Position numbers and translations under genes: made by a program. From Janthinobacterium lividum (GTDB lineage Bacteria > Pseudomonadota > Gammaproteobacteria > Burkholderiales > Burkholderiaceae_D), in contig NZ_CP139976.1 in NCBI RefSeq assembly GCF_034424625.1, positions 2,914,001-2,978,000 of the forward strand: a stretch of 64,000 nucleotides of DNA. The letters run 5' to 3'. Below are positions 58,679-64,000 of this stretch, piece by piece. Within the stretch, counting starts at the first letter, position 1, and each line of letters starts with the position of its first letter. A model generated the notes under the pieces. That model made no database searches and was not told where the DNA came from. It worked only from the letters and a program-made list of their open reading frames with translations.

Positions 58679-59881
58679 ATGACGCATGAGCCATTGCGGC
58701 ACAGGCCGCCCATGCAGCCCGCCACGGACACGCGCCGCGCGCTTCCTGTCGCCCAGCGGCAGGGCGGGCACGGCGGCACAGCCATGGCGAACTTTCGCTA
58801 TGCGCGCAGCCCGGCCGGCGGGCCTGCGCCCGATGCCAGGCGCGCGCCGCTGCCATCGGCGCTCAGGACCGGCATCGAGCAGCTGTCGGGCATAGCGATG
58901 GACCGGGTAACGGTCCACTATAATTCGCACCAGCCTGGCCTGGTGCAGGCGCATGCCTATGCGCAAGGCGGCGATATTCATCTGGGACCTGGCCAGGAGC
59001 GACACTTGCCGCATGAAGCCTGGCATGTGCTGCAGCAAAGGCAAGGCAGGGTGAAGCCCACGATGGCGGCGCATGGCATGGCGATCAACGATGACCGCGC
59101 GCTCGAGCAGGAGGCAGACCGGATGGGAAGCCGGGCCATGAACGCGATGCCCGCGCGATCGGCAAGCCTGCAGGTTCCCGCGCCAGCCGCCGCCGCGCCG
59201 GGGGCAATGGTGGCGCAACGGGTCATCTTCAATGGCACCGATTACAAGGACGATCCGAAACACAATAATAGAACGATCATCAGCGATGCGCTGGACGCCA
59301 TCATCGAGGCGCAAAATGGCACGGTGCTCGATCCGGACAGCTGGATCAGCTGGGTCGATTCGATCAATGTCAAGCTGCAGGCCAGTGGCCCCACCAAGGC
59401 GATATTGAAGGAAATCTCGCTGTTTTATCAGCAAGTGGCGGAGCTCAGCTTCAAGGTCAATCCGGTGCTGGCCGAGGCATGGCGGCGTTGCCGGGACGCC
59501 ACGTCGAACTGGAAAGATTACAGCTTGGTGGGCGGAAAATTCAAGGACAAGTTTACTGAGTTGCTGGACGAAATCAGCACGGACTTCCCTACGCTGGCGG
59601 CCAAGGCGAGCACCGTCACGACCTTCAAGGTCAACAAGGAGCACATGGTCAACAAGGGCGCGAAATTTGGTGGCGGGCAAACCGATTTCGATAATCTGAT
59701 GTATGCGGCCGCTCCACCAACAGGCTCGACAGCGACTTTGTCGGAGTTTCACAAGTCCCTCCATGCGATGAAACCAGGCACCGGGAAGGTGAACTACAAT
59801 GCGCTGCATCCGGATATCCGCAAGGTGATCGAGGATGAACAAAAGAAATACAATGAACACCTGATGGGCAAATTTATTTAG
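58679..59881 (+). CDS. DUF4157-domain cargo/effector protein
   Basis: Second candidate cargo. In the 400-residue protein, residues 1-47 match the leader of the preceding protein (HE-LRH-P, then NFRYARSPA). Residues about 60-137 are a textbook DUF4157 domain (LPSALRTGIEQLSGIAMDRV, GDIHLGPGQE, HEAWHVLQQ with His112-Glu113 and His116, RGRV-like QGRVKPTM). The C-terminal 200 residues are unknown and mostly helical. No Shine-Dalgarno precedes the ATG; a strong one (AAGGAGG) serves a 12-codon frame at 58651-58689 that overlaps it, so translation may be coupled. Confidence 0.8.
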   Translation: MTHEPLRHRPPMQPATDTRRALPVAQRQGGHGGTAMANFRYARSPAGGPAPDARRAPLPSALRTGIEQLSGIAMDRVTVHYNSHQPGLVQAHAYAQGGDIHLGPGQERHLPHEAWHVLQQRQGRVKPTMAAHGMAINDDRALEQEADRMGSRAMNAMPARSASLQVPAPAAAAPGAMVAQRVIFNGTDYKDDPKHNNRTIISDALDAIIEAQNGTVLDPDSWISWVDSINVKLQASGPTKAILKEISLFYQQVAELSFKVNPVLAEAWRRCRDATSNWKDYSLVGGKFKDKFTELLDEISTDFPTLAAKASTVTTFKVNKEHMVNKGAKFGGGQTDFDNLMYAAAPPTGSTATLSEFHKSLHAMKPGTGKVNYNALHPDIRKVIEDEQKKYNEHLMGKFI

Positions 59882-59904
59882 ATCGATTGGAAAGCGGCCT
59901 AGCC

Positions 59905-60552
59905 ATGAACACCATCCCTTCTGACGTGGCGCTGGCGCGCCTGGATCGTTCGGTTCGTCATCTGACATCATTGGGCCTGCCGCTTCCCCCAGGCCAATTG
60001 CCTTTGCCACCGACATTGAGCGGTGCCGTGCGCAGCGCACGCGACACGGCAGGGCGCGCCATTTGCCTGTGCATGTGCGCCTCGCGCGCCGAAGGACTCG
60101 CGCCGGAGCTTGCCTCCGACCTGATCGCGGACCTGGGCGCCGCGTCCGCATTACGTCCCCTCGAAGCCGCATTTCTCGACCCGCAGACCGATCCGGCACA
60201 GCGGGGTCCCGTGTTCCAGTGGGGCTTCGAAGCGTGCTGGGCGCTGTTATGGGCCTTGGGCAAGGTTGGCAGTCTGGAGACGCCGACGGCCACTTGCGAC
60301 CCGCAGCGCATCGCCGCCATGATCACGGGTGCCGGCTCGATCGATGCGCTGGCTGAGCCGTTGCGCGGCGATGGGGAACTTCTCGATGCGCTTGACCTGA
60401 ACACGCGCCTGCTGGCCGTGTGCCAGCAAGCGCGCTTCGTCGACGTTCCAGGGGGATTGATCGGGCAGGTCATCGCGCAGCGCCAGTTTGCCTTGCTGTG
60501 GCTGCTGGATCCGGCAGCTGTGCCGTGGGAGGAGATCGAAGTGGCTGTTTGA
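59905..60552 (+). CDS. DUF4272-like protein at the end of the eCIS operon
   Basis: The 215-residue protein resembles DUF4272: an SARDTAGRAICLCMCASRAEGL segment, LRPLEAAFLDPQTD, FQWGFEACWALLWALGKVGSL and TATCDPQRIAAMI. Members are often found near secretion and toxin genes but have no established activity. ATG 59905 was chosen with GGAAAG upstream; a TTG at 59887 would add six residues. Being last after the cargo genes, it could be a cargo adaptor or protect the producer. Confidence 0.72.
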   Translation: MNTIPSDVALARLDRSVRHLTSLGLPLPPGQLPLPPTLSGAVRSARDTAGRAICLCMCASRAEGLAPELASDLIADLGAASALRPLEAAFLDPQTDPAQRGPVFQWGFEACWALLWALGKVGSLETPTATCDPQRIAAMITGAGSIDALAEPLRGDGELLDALDLNTRLLAVCQQARFVDVPGGLIGQVIAQRQFALLWLLDPAAVPWEEIEVAV

Positions 60553-60583
60553 GCCGGCTCGCGGTCGCTGCCTCAGGCGTCCG

Positions 60584-60601
60584 GCGAAACGCTTGTTTCG
60601 C
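60584..60601. other. Hairpin between the convergent eCIS and VgrG-linked genes
   Basis: GCGAAAC-GCTT-GTTTCGC is a perfect 7-bp stem with a tetraloop, 32 bases after the operon's last stop and 27 bases beyond the end of the opposing gene. There is no U tract on either strand, so termination would be weak or Rho-dependent. Confidence 0.4.
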
Positions 60602-60627
60602 ACAACACCATCCGCACCAGCATCGTC

Positions 60628-61131
60628 TTACTCCTCTTTTTCAAAGATGCGGATCTTCGCGCCGCCCTGGTAGTCCTGCAACTCCGCTTCGCCATCGATG
60701 CGTATGTCGCCCTTCAATATCACTTCCACGCTGATATCGACTTTTTTGATGCGAAACGTTTCAATGTCGGTTGGATGCACGTCGATTTCCATGGAAATCG
60801 AGGCGCCTGGCGCAATCGTGGTGAATTGCGTTTTCAGCGCCGGATTGGCCAGGCCACGGCGGGCGTAGGTGACGGCGCCGGTATCGGTATCGATGAATTT
60901 GACGATCGGGCCCGACTTGCGCAGGTAGTCGAGCGGAAAACCGATATCGCGGCTGCCATCGTTGCGGATGGTAACCAGCAGGTCGATCGGCTTGCGCTCA
61001 TAGACGCAGCCAGCGTTGCCCAGGCATTGCAGGGAGATGGAGAGGGGCGCGTGGGTGCTCGTCATGGTGTTTGCTTTCAATGGTAGTGCCATCAGCATGG
61101 CATAGATAAGCAGGGTCAGACAATATCGCAT
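60628..61131 (-). CDS. Exported protein, candidate immunity partner of the VgrG-linked protease
   Basis: The 167-residue precursor starts MRYCLTLLIYAMLMALPLKA, a clear signal peptide with cleavage near residue 20, so it works in the periplasm or outer membrane. The mature part is a beta-rich domain with one Cys pair (QCLGNAGCVY). The ATG has AGGA 9 bases upstream and lies 16 bases inside the end of the VgrG gene, a typical toxin-immunity arrangement. Upstream in-frame codons to 61371 were ignored because they lie within vgrG. Confidence 0.75.
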   Translation of the reverse strand: MRYCLTLLIYAMLMALPLKANTMTSTHAPLSISLQCLGNAGCVYERKPIDLLVTIRNDGSRDIGFPLDYLRKSGPIVKFIDTDTGAVTYARRGLANPALKTQFTTIAPGASISMEIDVHPTDIETFRIKKVDISVEVILKGDIRIDGEAELQDYQGGAKIRIFEKEE

Positions 61132-64000
61132 CGTATTTTCCTGCCGATTTTTTTGCTCAGTAATTCCTGCGCCTCGATCGCGATATTCCAGCCGTGGCGT
61201 TTCAGGATCCGCGCGCCTTCTGCGTACGACATGATCGATTGCGTCAGGTCTTCCGGCGAGGTGCCGTTGACGTGGCAGACGATGGGCTCGTCGAGCGTGC
61301 CGTCGGGCTTGAAATAGCGTACCGTTTCTTCGAATTCCGTGTACGAGTATTCGTCGGGCATGCCGACGCAATGCCCGAATTCATGCGCATACGTGGTCAG
61401 TGCCGTTGCCAGCGACACGTTCATGACGTCGCCGGTCACGTTTTCGCGGTCATAGCGCTTGTGGATCTGCAGCGTGTAATGCTGATTCTCGTCGACCCAG
61501 AGGACGCGGAAAACTACGGGCAACACTTTTTGTCCGCATTGCGGATCATTGATTTCAAGCCGGAACTTGTTGTTCCAGTTGCCTTCGATGCCGGCCGTCG
61601 CGTTTTTCTTCGCCAGCGCCACCACGTTGGCGCGCTGCTTGACGCGCAGCGCCGCCGATTCCGTGCCCTTGTCGCTCTCTTCCAGCGCCTGTCCTGCGGC
61701 GTCCAGTACCGTGATGGCCTTGAAGCGCACTTCCACCACCACCGGACCGTCCGATTTTGACGGCACGTACAGCTTGAACCAGATCCTGTCCTTGTATTTG
61801 TGCGGCGTGCCGTCGTGCTGGTAAGGCTGCGCATAGCGGCCATACGAGGGACCGGCGATTTCCTTTTCGTAGTCCTCGATCCAGCAGGCCGGCAGCTTGA
61901 CCAGCACTTCCTTGCGGCGCTTGTTGTCCACCGGCGTGGTGCTGGAGTCGCCTGCCGGTTTGTATTTCGGTTCCGGCGGGGTGCTGGCCCTGGCTGCCGG
62001 CTGCCCTGGCGAACCTGGCACCGGCGCCGGTGCGGAAGAGGGGGCGGATGCCGGTGCCGGTGCCGAATCCTGGCCGCCCACGGTTTTCAGCAGCTCGATC
62101 ACCAGCGCCTCGGTGGCGGCGGCCGCAATCACATGCGTCAAGCCCTTTTCGTCGGTCATGCCGCTCTCATAGCTGCCATCTTCGCGCTTGATGCGGTAGG
62201 GCTGGCGCGGCATCGCTTCGCCCGTGTCGCGGTCGCGCAGCACGAAGCCTTCATCGAACAGCTTGATGCGCGTGTCCGGCAGCGCCGGCAGCACGCCCGC
62301 CGCGCTGGCGCCGCCGTTGAACACGTGCTGGCCGCCCTTGACCGTGAAGTTGCCGGGACAGGTAAACGTGATATTGCCGCCTTCAAGCGTGATCGACGAT
62401 TGCCCGGCCTGCAGCGTGATCTTCTGATTGGCCTTGATGTCGATGCAGTCGTTGACCGAGATCACGGTAATGGCCTTGTCGGCCAGGATTTCCAGTTGCC
62501 CCGTATGCGCCTGCAGCGATACGGGGCCGTTGGCGGCAATTGCCTGGATGCCGCCGGCGTGGGTAAACAGTCCTTGCGCGCTGGCCGACACGGATGAATA
62601 GGTGTGGCCGGCCGTCATGTGCAAGTCCGCTTGCATCGTCCAGTGCAACTGCTGGGCGGCAAACACCACGGTCGAGCCGGGCGTGGCCCAGTTGATGCTG
62701 GCAGGCGCTTCCATCAGTACCAGCGGCTGGCCGAACTTTTCCACCGGCTGGTCGGCGGCCAGCTTGCGCTCGCCTGCGCTGGCCTTCAGTGCTTCCTGAC
62801 CGCCCACGCTCGCTTGGTATTTGCCATCATGCTGCGGATCGATCTGCTTGATCAAGTCCAGCTGGGCCTGTTTCGCGTCCTGGCTGAACAGGGCGGTTTG
62901 TTGCTGTGCGGCCTCGGCCAGCGACTTGTTCAGTTCGGCCGCGCCTTTCAGCTGGGCCAGCGCTTCCATGGTGTCGAGCTGGGTAGAAGCAACGCCCGCG
63001 CCAGTCTGTGCGCGGGTGGTGGTCGAGATGAGCACGCCTTCGCCGCCGCGCAGCACCGTCCAGGCATCGGTGCGCAGTTCGAAACCGCTGCCGCGGTAAC
63101 TGCCGCGCTGGGCCGTGTTGGGGCCCTGCTGGACCAGGTAGCCGAGGTTCAGCTGCGTGGCTGCGCTGCTCGTCGCCAGGCGGGTGCGCAACTGGCCCGG
63201 CGTGTCGTCGATCACCCACTGGTTATAGCCGCCGCCATCGAAATTGTGGCTGTGGATGCCGGAAATGACGCCGGCGTGATTGACGTCCGAGCCGACGCCG
63301 GCCGCATACGGCGGCGCGTCGCTGCCGGTATAGAGCTGGGCCACTACCAGCGGACGGTCCATGTCGCCTTCGATGAAGTCGACCAGCACTTCGGTGCCGA
63401 TGCGCGGCGTAAATTGCGAACCCCAGTTCGGGCCGGCCAAGGCTTCGGCAACGCGCACCCAGGTGCCTGACGCTTCATTGCCGGGTGCGTTGCCCTGTTG
63501 ATCCGTGTTGTGCCCCATGCCGCCCGGATTGGCGGCGCCGCCCCGTTGCCAGGCGAACTGGATGCGTACCTGGTGGTCGCGCCCGGTGGTCGCCACGCTG
63601 TCGGGCAGGCCGACCACCAGCGCCGTTTGCGGCCCCAGCGCGCTGCTGGCCACGCGCGCGGCGGTGGCGAGCGGCACGATGGCCACGCTGGTCCGCGCGC
63701 AAGCGAAGGTATTGCGGTAGGTGCCGGCCTCGAGCTGGCCATCGAGCAGGCTGGCGACGTCGCTCAGGCTGGCCACTGCCGACAGTTTCGACAGTAGCGC
63801 CGTCAGCGCGCCGCCGGCTGGCCCCAGGTTGTTGCGTGCTTCGTGCTCGACCCAGAGCACGGTGAACTGGTTGGCGCCATCGGCATAGTGCTCGTGCTGC
63901 AGCAGGTTAAAGGCGTGGCCGGCCGCCATGCGCCGCACCGCGCCAGCGCCCGTGAATTGCTTGTTCTCCAGTTCCAGCGCCTGTAGCATGCGCAGGCCGT
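61116..64000 (-). CDS. vgrG: Type VI secretion VgrG spike with C-terminal metzincin-like protease (partial)
   Basis: The 3' 960 codons of a vgrG that starts beyond the window. Visible parts in order are the end of the gp27-like region (VLWVEHEARNNL), the gp5 OB fold (RVAEALAGPNWGSQFTPRIGTEVLVDFIEGDMDRPLV), the DUF2345-type extension, a Pro/Ala-rich linker, and a C-terminal domain with HEFGHCVGMPDE (His869, Glu870, His873 counted from the in-frame ATG at 63989) and a SIMSY Met-turn about 47 residues later. This is a metzincin zinc-protease pattern, making it an evolved VgrG that delivers its own toxin. No other type VI gene is in the window. Confidence 0.9.
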   Translation of the reverse strand, partial: GLRMLQALELENKQFTGAGAVRRMAAGHAFNLLQHEHYADGANQFTVLWVEHEARNNLGPAGGALTALLSKLSAVASLSDVASLLDGQLEAGTYRNTFACARTSVAIVPLATAARVASSALGPQTALVVGLPDSVATTGRDHQVRIQFAWQRGGAANPGGMGHNTDQQGNAPGNEASGTWVRVAEALAGPNWGSQFTPRIGTEVLVDFIEGDMDRPLVVAQLYTGSDAPPYAAGVGSDVNHAGVISGIHSHNFDGGGYNQWVIDDTPGQLRTRLATSSAATQLNLGYLVQQGPNTAQRGSYRGSGFELRTDAWTVLRGGEGVLISTTTRAQTGAGVASTQLDTMEALAQLKGAAELNKSLAEAAQQQTALFSQDAKQAQLDLIKQIDPQHDGKYQASVGGQEALKASAGERKLAADQPVEKFGQPLVLMEAPASINWATPGSTVVFAAQQLHWTMQADLHMTAGHTYSSVSASAQGLFTHAGGIQAIAANGPVSLQAHTGQLEILADKAITVISVNDCIDIKANQKITLQAGQSSITLEGGNITFTCPGNFTVKGGQHVFNGGASAAGVLPALPDTRIKLFDEGFVLRDRDTGEAMPRQPYRIKREDGSYESGMTDEKGLTHVIAAAATEALVIELLKTVGGQDSAPAPASAPSSAPAPVPGSPGQPAARASTPPEPKYKPAGDSSTTPVDNKRRKEVLVKLPACWIEDYEKEIAGPSYGRYAQPYQHDGTPHKYKDRIWFKLYVPSKSDGPVVVEVRFKAITVLDAAGQALEESDKGTESAALRVKQRANVVALAKKNATAGIEGNWNNKFRLEINDPQCGQKVLPVVFRVLWVDENQHYTLQIHKRYDRENVTGDVMNVSLATALTTYAHEFGHCVGMPDEYSYTEFEETVRYFKPDGTLDEPIVCHVNGTSPEDLTQSIMSYAEGARILKRHGWNIAIEAQELLSKKIGRKIRCDIV

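Noticed and set aside
29905..60552. Prophage or R-type pyocin (tailocin) interpretation
   Set aside because: There are no integrase, capsid, terminase, holin or lysin genes. DUF4255, the AAA+ ATPase, PAAR-like tip and DUF4157 cargo indicate an eCIS.

Overview
The window is a stretch of a GC-rich betaproteobacterial chromosome. The housekeeping gene order (rpsB-tsf-pyrH-frr-uppS-cdsA-dxr-rseP-bamA-skp-lpxD-fabZ-lpxA-lpxB-rnhB, then divergent ppsR/ppsA, smpB-ratA-rnfH and guaB-guaA) is the one known from Burkholderiales. Protein style and base composition fit Oxalobacteraceae (Janthinobacterium, Massilia or Duganella type). The genus is inference from memory, not a search result. No rRNA, tRNA, insertion sequence, integrase or CRISPR array was seen.

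Layout. (1) 1-15804: translation factors, UMP kinase, isoprenoid and phospholipid synthesis, site-2 protease, outer-membrane assembly and lipid A synthesis, all on + and mostly overlapping or closely spaced. (2) 15816-28483: ordinary metabolic and stress genes: an aminotransferase, ppsR/ppsA, dps, nfeD-qmcA, an H-NS-like gene with an AT-rich upstream region, smpB (-), ratA, rnfH, guaB and guaA. (3) 28648-29388 (-): a LuxR-type regulator with an autoinducer-binding domain and no luxI partner in view. (4) 29389-29904: a 516-base control region holding a near-ideal lux-type box 5' of the next operon. (5) 29905-60552 (+): one nearly continuous operon of about 30 genes encoding an extracellular contractile injection system (eCIS; Afp/PVC type, phage-tail-like) and its cargo. 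(6) 60628-64000 (-): the end of a type VI secretion VgrG fused to a C-terminal metzincin-like protease, overlapped by a small exported protein that may be its immunity partner.

How the eCIS genes fit together. A DUF4255 terminator-like protein, one sheath and two tube paralogues build the contractile tail. A tail-assembly chaperone gene appears to be extended by programmed -1 frameshifting at a lambda-type GGGAAAG site. A LysM protein, separate gp27-like and gp5-like hub and spike proteins, a PAAR-like tip, gp25, two gp6-like wedges and a tail protein I-like protein form the baseplate. Two related fibre proteins follow, and the C-terminal domain of the large one is repeated as a free-standing gene. 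An AAA+ ATPase and two DUF4157 cargo proteins with the same N-terminal leader end the system, with a DUF4272 protein last.

The most unusual parts are three Fe(II)/2-oxoglutarate oxygenase-like genes (two paralogues plus one Asp/Asn beta-hydroxylase type) between fibre and ATPase genes, the frameshift site, the shared cargo leader, a paralogous family of unknown beta-rich proteins at the operon head, and the link to a LuxR regulator.
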